From positions 1 through 26,608 of the forward strand of contig JAAEPJ010000522.1 of NCBI GenBank assembly GCA_024222485.1: DNA of 26,608 nucleotides, given 5' to 3'. The DNA is from a bacterium. Lineage in GTDB: Bacteria > RUG730 > JAAEPJ01. This document shows positions 1 to 7,497 of this stretch, in pieces; positions within the stretch are counted from its first letter, which is position 1, and each line of letters starts with the position of its first letter. Under the pieces are notes generated by a model, which saw only the letters and a list, made by a program, of their open reading frames with translations, had not been told where the DNA came from and made no database searches. Position numbers and translations under genes: made by a program.

Positions 1-90
1 GATAGCTTGCCAATTTAATAATTTATCTAACTTAACTAAATTGTTTGATTTTCCTAATCTTTTCTTTGCTTCAAATGATAAAAAAGACAT
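1..90 (-). CDS. IS5-like transposase, N-terminal fragment (runs off the window)
   Basis: The minus strand reads ATG at 90-88 and stays open for 30 codons to the window edge. The peptide begins MSFLSFEAKKRLGKSNNL and continues with a KLDKLLNW segment, the usual look of the N-terminus of IS5-type DDE transposases. A GAGG ribosome-binding site lies about 7 bases upstream. The catalytic DDE domain is not in the window, so activity cannot be judged. The call is supported by its position inside a repeated element with defined ends. Confidence 0.75.
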   Translation of the reverse strand, partial: MSFLSFEAKKRLGKSNNLVKLDKLLNWQAI

Positions 91-227
91 GTTTTTACCT
101 CGAATAATTAATTATTTTTGATGAGCATATTATATAAAATTAAATATTATTTTTGTATCTTTTTTATGGAAATCACAGATTTTTTTTTAACATTAAAAAA
201 CTTACCTTAGTTGTGCAGAGGTCTTTA
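1..227 (-). mobile_element. IS5-like insertion sequence, 5' end (left copy, partial)
   Basis: Positions 90-227 are the reverse complement of 26471-26608, with only two substitutions by eye. The shared sequence ends abruptly in both copies just outside GACCTCTGCACAACTAAGG, and the flanks then differ, which places the element boundary at about 224-227. Inside the terminus are an A/T-rich leader, a TATAAT box and a GAGG ribosome-binding site in front of a transposase start. The terminus and the first 30 transposase residues resemble IS5-family elements; the family call rests on memory of such sequences. The rest of the element lies outside the window, so the target duplication cannot be checked. 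Confidence 0.82.
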
Positions 228-272
228 TAAGTTCTTGACTTAGAAATAAAATTAGCTTATTTTATAAGTTCT
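224..272 (+). repeat. 12-bp direct repeat across the promoter at 235-263
   Basis: TTTATAAGTTCT occurs at 224-235 and again at 261-272, 37 bp apart. The first copy straddles the IS boundary and touches the -35 box. The second overlaps the end of the -10 box. It could be a binding site or chance in AT-rich DNA. Confidence 0.35.
235..263 (+). promoter_or_regulatory. Putative sigma70-type promoter of the diguanylate cyclase gene
   Basis: TTGACT at 235-240 is followed after 17 bases by TATTTT at 258-263. It lies about 55 bases before the ATG at 319 and starts only about 8 bases outside the left IS end, so the insertion seems to have spared it. Prediction from sequence only. Confidence 0.45.
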
Positions 273-318
273 ACTGATTAATAAAATGAATTAATTTTTA
301 AGAATGGGATAAATATTT

Positions 319-3141
319 ATGTATCAATTTAATATTCATGTTGCTCCACTTTTTTTTACTTTCATTTTAATGGTGGTTTTAGGTGTTTTTGTGCTTTTGG
401 GAAATTCCCGTAATTTATCTCATAAATATTTTTTTTCAATTTGTATGTCCACTTCTGTTTGGCTTTTTGGGACTTCTATGGGCTATATCTCCACAACTGC
501 GACTCAGGCATGTTTTTGGTTTAAAATCAGTACCTTGGGAGTTGTTTTTATTCCTGTATTTTTTTTGGGAGTTGTTGCTGATCAAACAAATAAGAAGCTT
601 ACAAAAATAATTTTTTCTGGCATAGCATTTGCTTTATCTTTTGCTATTCTTAATATCTCAAATTCCTACTTAATTTCTGATGTAAGGTTATTTTATTGGG
701 GATACTTTCCAAAATGGAACCTAGTTAATAGTCTCCCATTTTTTATATTTTGGTTTTCTTATGCAACGATGTCTTTAGTTATTTTAAAAAAAAGTATTGT
801 AAGCGCAGTATCAATTAAAAAAAAGATAAGACTACGGTTTTTATTAATAGTATTTTTAATGATTTATTTTAGTTCTATAGATTATTTACCGGCTTTTGGT
901 TTAGAAGTATATCCTTTTGGTTTTATTCCTACCTGTATATTTTTGTTTATTAGTGCGTATGCAATTTTTAAGTATCAGTTAATGGATATTGATCTTGTAA
1001 TGGATATTGATCTTGCTTGTCGAAAATTTTTAAGAGATATTTTATTTTTTTTAGTAAGTCTTCTTTTTTTCGGTATATTCGCTTTTTTTTTAGATAAAAT
1101 AAATAGATTTTTACCATTAATTAATACTTTAATTTCTGTTTCAATTATTATTGTTACTTATCGTTTATATAGTACAAAATTATTAAACTTTATTGAAAAT
1201 TTATTGTTATATCGATATAACAAAACTTGGAACAAACTAAAAATAATTGTAGAAAACCAAGATAATCAATATTCAATGAAAGATATCGTTAAAGTTGTCA
1301 TGGACGATGTTGCAAATGCTTTAAATATCAGGGAAAGTCAGTATTATTGTTTGGTCAAAGGAGATTATGTTTCTTTTTTTGATCAAAATAATGCTAAAAA
1401 TTCTAAGTGCTTACCTCAAATTCTTATTCATCATTTAATAAAAAATAAGAGTTTTATTTATATCCATTATTTGGATGAAAATTATCAGGAGCTTAAAAGA
1501 TTTTTAGAGGTAGAAAATATTGACCTTTGTTACCCTATTTTTTTTGCTAATTCTTTAGCCGGTATAGTAACTTATAGTAATAAAAAGGATAACTCTGTTT
1601 ACTATAGTGAAGATTTAGGATTATTATCAGGCATTATGGCAAATATTGAGCATCAAATAGCTTTTTTAACTCATACAGAAAATATTGCTCATAAGAATGC
1701 GGAAAAGGCGTTGAGTGATTATAAATTAAAGCATCAAAATCAGATTTTGACGGCTATAAAATATTTATCAGAAACTAAAGATATAGATGACTTTCATCAT
1801 CAGATTGTCGCATTAATTAATCGTTATTTAAATTCTAAATATACGGCTATTTATTTGTACGATGATCAAACTAATAGTTATTTTTGTAAGGCTTTGAGAC
1901 AGGAAGGGGGAGAACTTTCTTCTGATAGGATCGAGGAAGAAAATTATTTAATAAAATATCTTAAGCAAAGAAAAGAAATTATTTTATTTCATTCAATTCA
2001 ACGATCCTTAGAAGGGGAGAAAACGATAGATTTTAAAGAATCAGGGATCACAACAAAGTGTAAAAATCTAGAGTTAATAGTCCCATTAATTGATATGGAT
2101 AGCTTGCTTGGTTTTATTGTTATCGGTAAGCCAAAAGAGAAAGATAGATATTCAGAAAACATGCTAACAATGTTATTATTTATCTCTGATCGTGTGCAAA
2201 TAACTTTAAGTAATATTTTAATAAAACAGCAAGTAGATAGAGATGAGTTGACAGGTTTATATACCCGTGGATTTTTGAAAAGAAGGTTAGAAGAAGAAAC
2301 GAGAAATTCGATGGAAACAGGCAATGCTTTATCAGTTTTGATGATAGATATTGATGATTTCAAATGGTTTAATGATAATCATGGTTATGATGTTGGTGAT
2401 CTTGTTATCACATCAGTGGTTAATGCGATTAAGCTTGTTACGAGACCGACGGATGAGTTTTGTCGGTTTGGTGGAGAGGAGTTTCCCGTTATTGCCGTTG
2501 GAGCAGATTCTCAAGAGGCAGATATTGTCTCAGCTAGAATTTTACAGGCCGTGAGGACTAATAAAGATTTAAAAAAACTTGCGGATAAATATCAGAGAAA
2601 AATAAGTGTGAGTATTGGGGTTGGTAGTTTTAAACCTGATTTTGCAGTGAAGCAGTTTTCAAATAAAGATGTTGAAGTTGCTTTGACTCATCTAACAAAA
2701 GTCGCAAATAATTCTCTGAAAGAAGCTAAAAAAAATGGGAAAGACCAAGCTTGCCATGGGGTTAATTTTTCAGGGAGTGACGATCCAGATTATTTAGATT
2801 TTTTTGCTATGAAAATATTATTTGTCAGTAATAATCAAAAATTTTTAGCAGGCTTGGAGATGGATGGGGTTGACATCGAGACGAATAATGCTTTAGATAG
2901 TAGTTTAAAGAAATGTTCTGCTTATGATATTGTTATTTTAGATATTCAAGAAGAAAGTCAAAATATTAAAGAAATAGTGAAGAAATTTCGAAAAAAAAGC
3001 AGAGATATTTTAATTGCAATCATAAGCCCTTGCCCTAAGCATCAGGGGATTGCTACTGGATCTGGTGCAAAGTTTTTCCTGAGTCCATTGAATCTTTCAG
3101 ACCTAAAAGCGTGGATTGGATATTTAAAAAATATGAGCTAG
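319..3141 (+). CDS. Membrane sensor diguanylate cyclase: 7TM, GAF-like, GGDEF and C-terminal receiver-like domains
   Basis: This 940-residue protein probably makes cyclic di-GMP from GTP in response to a signal. Residues 1 to about 285 hold about nine hydrophobic segments, resembling the 7TM sensor module of some histidine kinases plus two further helices. Two GAF-like regions follow (about 310-455 and 470-640). The GGDEF domain covers about 640-805, with an intact GGEEF signature at 718-722. An RxxD inhibitory site (R709-D712) sits five residues before it, which suggests product feedback. Residues 831-937 look like a response-regulator receiver with a candidate phospho-acceptor D875, but the usual acidic pair after the first strand is missing (it reads FVSNN), so that domain may not be phosphorylated. 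The start is preceded by a weak GGGATAA. The gene stands alone. Diguanylate cyclase activity is well supported; the signal is unknown. Confidence 0.88.
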   Translation: MYQFNIHVAPLFFTFILMVVLGVFVLLGNSRNLSHKYFFSICMSTSVWLFGTSMGYISTTATQACFWFKISTLGVVFIPVFFLGVVADQTNKKLTKIIFSGIAFALSFAILNISNSYLISDVRLFYWGYFPKWNLVNSLPFFIFWFSYATMSLVILKKSIVSAVSIKKKIRLRFLLIVFLMIYFSSIDYLPAFGLEVYPFGFIPTCIFLFISAYAIFKYQLMDIDLVMDIDLACRKFLRDILFFLVSLLFFGIFAFFLDKINRFLPLINTLISVSIIIVTYRLYSTKLLNFIENLLLYRYNKTWNKLKIIVENQDNQYSMKDIVKVVMDDVANALNIRESQYYCLVKGDYVSFFDQNNAKNSKCLPQILIHHLIKNKSFIYIHYLDENYQELKRFLEVENIDLCYPIFFANSLAGIVTYSNKKDNSVYYSEDLGLLSGIMANIEHQIAFLTHTENIAHKNAEKALSDYKLKHQNQILTAIKYLSETKDIDDFHHQIVALINRYLNSKYTAIYLYDDQTNSYFCKALRQEGGELSSDRIEEENYLIKYLKQRKEIILFHSIQRSLEGEKTIDFKESGITTKCKNLELIVPLIDMDSLLGFIVIGKPKEKDRYSENMLTMLLFISDRVQITLSNILIKQQVDRDELTGLYTRGFLKRRLEEETRNSMETGNALSVLMIDIDDFKWFNDNHGYDVGDLVITSVVNAIKLVTRPTDEFCRFGGEEFPVIAVGADSQEADIVSARILQAVRTNKDLKKLADKYQRKISVSIGVGSFKPDFAVKQFSNKDVEVALTHLTKVANNSLKEAKKNGKDQACHGVNFSGSDDPDYLDFFAMKILFVSNNQKFLAGLEMDGVDIETNNALDSSLKKCSAYDIVILDIQEESQNIKEIVKKFRKKSRDILIAIISPCPKHQGIATGSGAKFFLSPLNLSDLKAWIGYLKNMS
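980..1015 (+). repeat. Perfect 18-bp tandem duplication inside the diguanylate cyclase gene
   Basis: Positions 980-997 and 998-1015 are identical (TAATGGATATTGATCTTG). They give a duplicated six-residue MDIDL(V/A) block just after the seventh hydrophobic segment. The reading frame is kept. It looks like a recent slippage event at the junction between the membrane module and the next helix. Confidence 0.85.
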
Positions 3142-3202
3142 CTACAGTTACATCATCAAGTCTATCTTTACCTTAAGAGTTTATTTATACGAGAGGAGTC
3201 CT

Positions 3203-3274
3203 ATGCTAAAACCTAACCTTTCAACATCAATAATTTACATTCAAGCGTTTTATAATTATTTGTATTTTTTTTAA
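3203..3274 (+). CDS. Possible 23-residue small protein
   Basis: A strong ribosome-binding site (GAGAGGAG) lies about 5 bases before an ATG at 3203. The frame runs 23 codons to TAA at 3272. The peptide begins MLKPNLSTSIIYIQAFYN and ends in aromatic residues (YLYFF). It is in the 246-base gap between the diguanylate cyclase and the XRE-cyclase genes. I do not recognise it. It could be a small membrane peptide, a decayed gene remnant or chance; the ribosome-binding site is the only positive evidence. Confidence 0.25.
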   Translation: MLKPNLSTSIIYIQAFYNYLYFF

Positions 3275-3310
3275 TTTTAAAGTTTACCTAGCATCATTAA
3301 AAAATATTTT

Positions 3311-3339
3311 TAGTTAATCAATTGTAAGTTGATTAACTA
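3311..3339 (+). promoter_or_regulatory. Perfect 11-bp inverted repeat, candidate operator
   Basis: TAGTTAATCAA at 3311-3321 and TTGATTAACTA at 3329-3339 are exact inverted copies around a 7-base spacer. No T-run follows on the + strand, so it is a poor terminator. It lies just upstream of the putative promoter of the XRE-type regulator at 3388, where an autoregulatory site would be expected. Confidence 0.4.
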
Positions 3340-3352
3340 AACTACAGCGTCA

Positions 3353-3380
3353 TTGATTTAATTTAAAAAATAAGTATCAT
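3353..3380 (+). promoter_or_regulatory. Putative promoter giving a nearly leaderless mRNA
   Basis: TTGATT at 3353-3358 and TATCAT at 3375-3380 are separated by 16 bases. The expected transcription start is at about 3387-3388, at or next to the ATG at 3388. No ribosome-binding site is seen in front of that ATG, which agrees with leaderless translation. Confidence 0.35.
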
Positions 3381-3387
3381 TATTATT

Positions 3388-4092
3388 ATGAGAATAGGTA
3401 ATAAATTAAAAAAATTGCGGAATGATTTTTTTCTAAAACAGGTTGATTTAGCTAGAATTTTCAATGTAACTCCCCAAGCAGTTTCCAAGTGGGAAAAAGA
3501 TGAGAATTTTCCTGATATTAATATTTTGAAAAATATTGCTAATTTTTTTGATATTACTTTAGATGAGTTATTAGGTATAGAAAAAGAAGAAAGAGAAATT
3601 TTTGAAGCTACAATTTTTTGTTCAAGTATTAATTACTTCTTGGAAAAAGGGAATATTTTATCAAGTAAAGAGTTAGCAATTTGGACAAATAGTATTTTTT
3701 ACCAAATGACAGAAATTGTATTAAAAAATTTAGGAGTCCCTATAAAATATACAGGAGATGGGTTTTTATGTTTTTTTTCTGGTAAAAATCATGCAGATAA
3801 AGCTTTAACTTCGGCAATATCCATTAATAAGATCAACTCTCAAAACAATATTATCATTTTTCTACATACAGGAGAGATATATTTTGGTTTGGTAGGACAC
3901 CCTGAATATGCGTCTAAGGATATTTATGGGGATGCTGTTAATAAAAATTATTTAATGATGAATGAATTTGCAAAAAAAATGAAAAGAGGTATAGGTATTA
4001 GCTTAGAAGTCAAAGAAAAAATTAAGACTGGATATGAACTTGAAGAAATAGAGTCAGTAGGCAAGAATCAACTCTATAAATTTATTAAATAA
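3388..4092 (+). CDS. XRE-family helix-turn-helix protein fused to a degenerate class III nucleotidyl cyclase domain
   Basis: Residues 1 to about 65 form an XRE/HTH_3 DNA-binding domain (TPQAVSKWE recognition region, then the ITLDELLG end typical of the family). Residues 72-234 follow the pattern of class III adenylate/guanylate cyclases: ATIFCSSINYF, YTGDGFLCFF, an HTGEIYFGLVG strand and DIYGDAVN. One metal-binding aspartate (D124) and the asparagine (N185) are present. The other metal aspartate is replaced by serine (S80), and the transition-state arginine position appears to be leucine (L189). The domain therefore probably binds a nucleotide or ligand rather than making cyclic nucleotide; this is inference. 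The gene lies 29 bases upstream of metE in the same direction, so it may regulate metE or itself. Confidence 0.78.
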   Translation: MRIGNKLKKLRNDFFLKQVDLARIFNVTPQAVSKWEKDENFPDINILKNIANFFDITLDELLGIEKEEREIFEATIFCSSINYFLEKGNILSSKELAIWTNSIFYQMTEIVLKNLGVPIKYTGDGFLCFFSGKNHADKALTSAISINKINSQNNIIIFLHTGEIYFGLVGHPEYASKDIYGDAVNKNYLMMNEFAKKMKRGIGISLEVKEKIKTGYELEEIESVGKNQLYKFIK

Positions 4093-4121
4093 AAAAATAT
4101 TTAAAATAAAAGGAGAAAATT

Positions 4122-6272
4122 ATGAAAACTTATGCGTATGGTTTCCCCAGGCTGGGAAAAAATAGAGAATTTAAAAAATTAGTTGAAGGGTTTTGGGGTA
4201 ATGATCACACTAAAGAAGAATTAGTATCAGGTCTTGAAACGATTCAAGAAGAAAATATTAAAAGATACGAATTGCAAGTTGATACCTCCCCTGACGGTGA
4301 ACTCACATTTTATGACCAGATGCTTGATACGGCTATTTTATGTGGTGTTTTTTCACCAGAAAATATAGAAGATTATTATGAGCTTTGTCGTGGTAAATCT
4401 GCATTGGAAATGACGAAATGGTTTAATACAAATTATCATTATTTGATCACCGATTTTAGTGAGCATGCAGGCGTTAATTTTAAATTAAATTTAGAGCATT
4501 TCGCTTTGAACTTTAAAAAAGGAGCCTTTCCCTCAGTTATAGGACCTTTTACATTTCTTAAACTATCTAAGGGAATAGCGAAAGAAGAATTTAAAAAACT
4601 TTTCTTAGACTTAGTTCCAGTCTATCAAGAACTGTTAACAAAATTTAATAATGTTCAAATTGAAGAACCTGCCTTTGTTTTAGATCTAACAGCTGAAGAA
4701 ATCGCTCTTATTAAAGAGGGGTATAGTAAATTATCTGACTATGAATCAAAAATTACGCTGATTACTTATTATGATTCAATTGATTGGCTTGAAGATTTTT
4801 TACAGTTACCGGCAAAAGCAGTTGGGTTAGACTTTTTAAGAGGTAAAGCTAATCTTGAATACATCTCTCATAATGGCTTTCCTGAAGAAAAAACATTAAT
4901 TGCCGGTTTAGTTGATGCTCGGAATGTTTGGAAAAATAATATTCCTCAATCTATAGATAAATTAAGATGTTTAAACAGTAAAGTCGCGGATATTGTTATT
5001 TCTAATGCTGCCCCTTTATTTCATCTTCCCGTATCTCTTGTAGGTGAAGAATTTTTAAACCAAAATTTGAAAAATAAATTATCATTTGCTGAAGAAAAAT
5101 TGGCTGAGATTAATTTGATTGCTAAATACTTTAATGAAAAAACAATTCCCGCTGAATTAAGTAGCGAGAGCTATGGTGAAAATATTGATATAAAAAATAA
5201 GGTTAAGAACCTAAAGGCTGCTGATTTTATTAAACCTACGGCTCTGGCGGAACGCAGAGCAATGCATGATGAAAATTTTAAATTACCATTATTTCCCACA
5301 ACAACAATCGGTAGTTTTCCTCAAACAAAAGAAGTGAGAAAAAATAGACTTAATTTTAAAAAAGGGAAAATATTGGATCTTGAATATAAACAATATATTT
5401 GTTCAGAAATTGATAAACTTATTGAATTACAAGAGGAGTTGGGTCTGGATGTTTTTGTGCATGGTGAGTTTGAGCGAACAGATATGGTAGAGTTTTTTGC
5501 TCAAAACTTAGAAGGTATTGGGACAACTGATGCAGGTTGGATAATTTCTTATGGGACTCGAACATATCGTCCACCTATTATTTTCGGAGATATTTCAAGA
5601 CCAAAACCTATGACTCTTGATGAGATAGTTTATGCTCAAAGTAAAACTAAAAAACCTGTGAAAGGGATGTTAACAGGAGCAGTTACCATCATTGCTTGGA
5701 GTTTTGTCAGGCAGGATATTCCCGTCTCAGATGTCGCATATCAAATAGGTTTATCCTTAAAAGAGGAAATTGAAGACTATGAAAAAAATGGAATATCAAT
5801 AGTCCAAGTTGATGAAGCTGCTTTTAGAGAAAAAGCACCAATTAAAAAACGGGATTGGCCGGAATACTTTGAATGGGCAGTCAAATCATTCAACCTTACA
5901 ATAAATACTGATTCTAAAACTCAAATTCATACTCACATGTGCTATTCAGAGTTTAGTGAAATTATTGAATATATAAATCAAATGGATTTTGATGTTATTT
6001 CTATAGAAGCTTCAAGAAGTAAGGGTGATATCATAACATTCTTTGAAAATATTGATTTTAAAAGACAGGTTGGTTTGGGTGTTTGGGATATTCATTCTCC
6101 AACTGTGCCACCTGTAGCCAAAATGGTCGATATTGGAAGAAGAGCTTTGAAAAAAATTCCAAAAGAAAATTTCTGGATTAATCCTGATTGTGGGTTAAAG
6201 ACTAGAAATTGGGATGAAACAAAAGAAGCTTTACTTAACTTAATAGAAACAAGCAAGGAATTAAGAAAGTAA
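4122..6272 (+). CDS. metE: Cobalamin-independent methionine synthase
   Basis: MetE transfers the methyl group of 5-methyltetrahydrofolate (polyglutamate) to homocysteine, the last step of methionine synthesis, in the cytoplasm and without B12. The 716-residue protein has the two-barrel layout: an N-terminal half beginning TYAYGFPRLGKNREFKK, and a C-terminal catalytic half starting near TTTIGSFPQTKEVR. The expected zinc ligands are visible: H605 and C607 (HMCYSE), E629 (SIEASRS) and C690 (NPDCGLKTR). It is somewhat shorter than the E. coli enzyme (about 750). An AAAGGAG ribosome-binding site precedes the ATG. It follows the XRE-cyclase gene by 29 bases and ends in a terminator. No SAM or cobalamin riboswitch is recognised upstream. 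Confidence 0.97.
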   Translation: MKTYAYGFPRLGKNREFKKLVEGFWGNDHTKEELVSGLETIQEENIKRYELQVDTSPDGELTFYDQMLDTAILCGVFSPENIEDYYELCRGKSALEMTKWFNTNYHYLITDFSEHAGVNFKLNLEHFALNFKKGAFPSVIGPFTFLKLSKGIAKEEFKKLFLDLVPVYQELLTKFNNVQIEEPAFVLDLTAEEIALIKEGYSKLSDYESKITLITYYDSIDWLEDFLQLPAKAVGLDFLRGKANLEYISHNGFPEEKTLIAGLVDARNVWKNNIPQSIDKLRCLNSKVADIVISNAAPLFHLPVSLVGEEFLNQNLKNKLSFAEEKLAEINLIAKYFNEKTIPAELSSESYGENIDIKNKVKNLKAADFIKPTALAERRAMHDENFKLPLFPTTTIGSFPQTKEVRKNRLNFKKGKILDLEYKQYICSEIDKLIELQEELGLDVFVHGEFERTDMVEFFAQNLEGIGTTDAGWIISYGTRTYRPPIIFGDISRPKPMTLDEIVYAQSKTKKPVKGMLTGAVTIIAWSFVRQDIPVSDVAYQIGLSLKEEIEDYEKNGISIVQVDEAAFREKAPIKKRDWPEYFEWAVKSFNLTINTDSKTQIHTHMCYSEFSEIIEYINQMDFDVISIEASRSKGDIITFFENIDFKRQVGLGVWDIHSPTVPPVAKMVDIGRRALKKIPKENFWINPDCGLKTRNWDETKEALLNLIETSKELRK

Positions 6273-6279
6273 AATTATT

Positions 6280-6310
6280 GGCGGCACTGTAAAACAGTGT
6301 CGCCTTTTTT
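6280..6310 (+). terminator. Rho-independent terminator after metE
   Basis: GGCGGCACTG (6280-6289) pairs with CAGTGTCGCC (6295-6304) around a 5-base loop with one G-U pair, followed by six T at 6305-6310. It is a GC-rich stem in very AT-rich DNA, 8 bases after the metE stop. Confidence 0.92.
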
Positions 6311-6567
6311 ATCTATATTCTTACTCTCCGCATAAAATAAATTTAGAAGCAATATTTTATAATTGTTTTTATATTTTTGGTGGATTTTATCTAAGCTAAA
6401 TATTAAGATACTTATAGTAAACTATTCTATGTTTTTCGAGTGTCTTTGTTTTAAAGTTTTTAGATATTTTATTGACTTTAATCTAGCTTTAGGGTGAATG
6501 TGTTTTATGTATAAAAGTTTTTTTAAAATATAGTTTGAAATATTTTAAGTTCTAATAAATAATTTAT

Positions 6568-6671
6568 GAGGCTACTAGAATATATTCTAATGGAATGGAG
6601 ACCCTCTTAATGTCTAAAATAGGGAGACTTTGATGATACAATGAGCCTCTAATTATTCTACCTTTCATCAA
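6568..6671 (+). ncRNA. Possible structured leader upstream of the glycosyltransferase gene
   Basis: The 389-base stretch between the metE terminator and 6700 has no credible gene. Its last part has pairing potential. GAGGCT (6568-6573) matches AGCCTC (6644-6649). Inside are a self-complementary AGAATATATTCT and a CCCT/AGGG pair. TTGATGA (6630-6636) matches TCATCAA (6665-6671) and crosses the outer stem, so the two folds would compete or form a pseudoknot. A seven-codon ORF (ATG 6610, stop 6631-6633) follows a GGAG. I do not recognise a known riboswitch class. The region from 6311 to 6567 is AT-rich with nothing I can support. Confidence 0.3.
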
Positions 6672-6699
6672 TCTAGGCATATAAGAATTTTAATAAAAT

Positions 6700-7437
6700 A
6701 TGAAAAATATTAACTATACCAGAAATATGAAAATTCCTAAGATAATTCATTACTGTTGGTTCGGGAAAGGAGAGTATCCAGAAATAGTCAAATGCTGTAT
6801 GAGCAGTTGGCAAAAAAAATTGTTTGATTACCAGTTCATCAAATGGGATGAAGATAACTTTGATATAAATTCTAATACTTATGTTAAAGAGGCATATCAA
6901 GCAGGTAAATATGCTTTTGTTGCTGATTATGTTAGATTATATGCTCTTTATACTTGCGGTGGAATTTATCTTGATACTGATGTGGAAGTTTTAAAAAATT
7001 TTGATTATTTTTTAACAGATACGGCTTTTCTAGGTTTTGAAGTTAAAGGTGCACTCCAAACAGCCGTCATTGGTTCGACAAAAGAGCATAAATTTATTCA
7101 GGACTTGCTTGGTGTTTATCAAAATAAAAAATTTATTAAAAATAATGGTGAATATGATTTGACTACTAATGTTAAAATTATAACTAAGTTATTTTTGAGT
7201 AAAGGATTAATTCTTAATGGTCGGAAGCAAAATATTGGGGGTTTTATTTTATACCCTCAAGTAATTTTTGCTCCTAATACTTTTTCTATGCTTTATTCGC
7301 AATATCCTAAGGCTGCTTATGTTGTTCATCATTTTGTCGGTAGTTGGCTAGACCATAAAATTAAAAGAGAAACTTTATTTTATAAACTAGGACATTACAT
7401 TTCAGGGGTATTGCGTAATTTCTTAGGAAATAAATAA
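6700..7437 (+). CDS. DXD-motif glycosyltransferase (GT32-like, Gly_transf_sug family)
   Basis: This cytoplasmic sugar transferase probably adds a sugar from a nucleotide donor to a surface glycan. The family opening KIPKIIHYCWFG is at residues 11-22. The conserved ADYVRLYALYTCGGIYLDTD block contains R79 and the metal/nucleotide-binding D92-T-D94. The 245 residues fit the family. Most relatives begin right at the IPKIIHY block, so the ATG at 6727 is a real alternative start; neither ATG has a clear ribosome-binding site. A WecA-family gene follows after 60 bases, pointing to polysaccharide or glycolipid assembly. Donor and acceptor cannot be told. Confidence 0.85.
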   Translation: MKNINYTRNMKIPKIIHYCWFGKGEYPEIVKCCMSSWQKKLFDYQFIKWDEDNFDINSNTYVKEAYQAGKYAFVADYVRLYALYTCGGIYLDTDVEVLKNFDYFLTDTAFLGFEVKGALQTAVIGSTKEHKFIQDLLGVYQNKKFIKNNGEYDLTTNVKIITKLFLSKGLILNGRKQNIGGFILYPQVIFAPNTFSMLYSQYPKAAYVVHHFVGSWLDHKIKRETLFYKLGHYISGVLRNFLGNK

Positions 7438-7497
7438 TTTATTTTGCATAATTTTTTTAGATTAGAATTTGAATAAAAAAGGAGTTTTTTATTTAAG

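Noticed and set aside
1998-2363. Minus-strand ORF of 121 codons inside the diguanylate cyclase gene
   Set aside because: It lies opposite the second GAF-like and GGDEF regions of a clearly real gene and shows no recognisable motif or ribosome-binding site.
4093-4121. SAM or cobalamin riboswitch controlling metE
   Set aside because: Only 29 bases separate metE from the upstream gene, and no conserved riboswitch core is visible there or before 3388.
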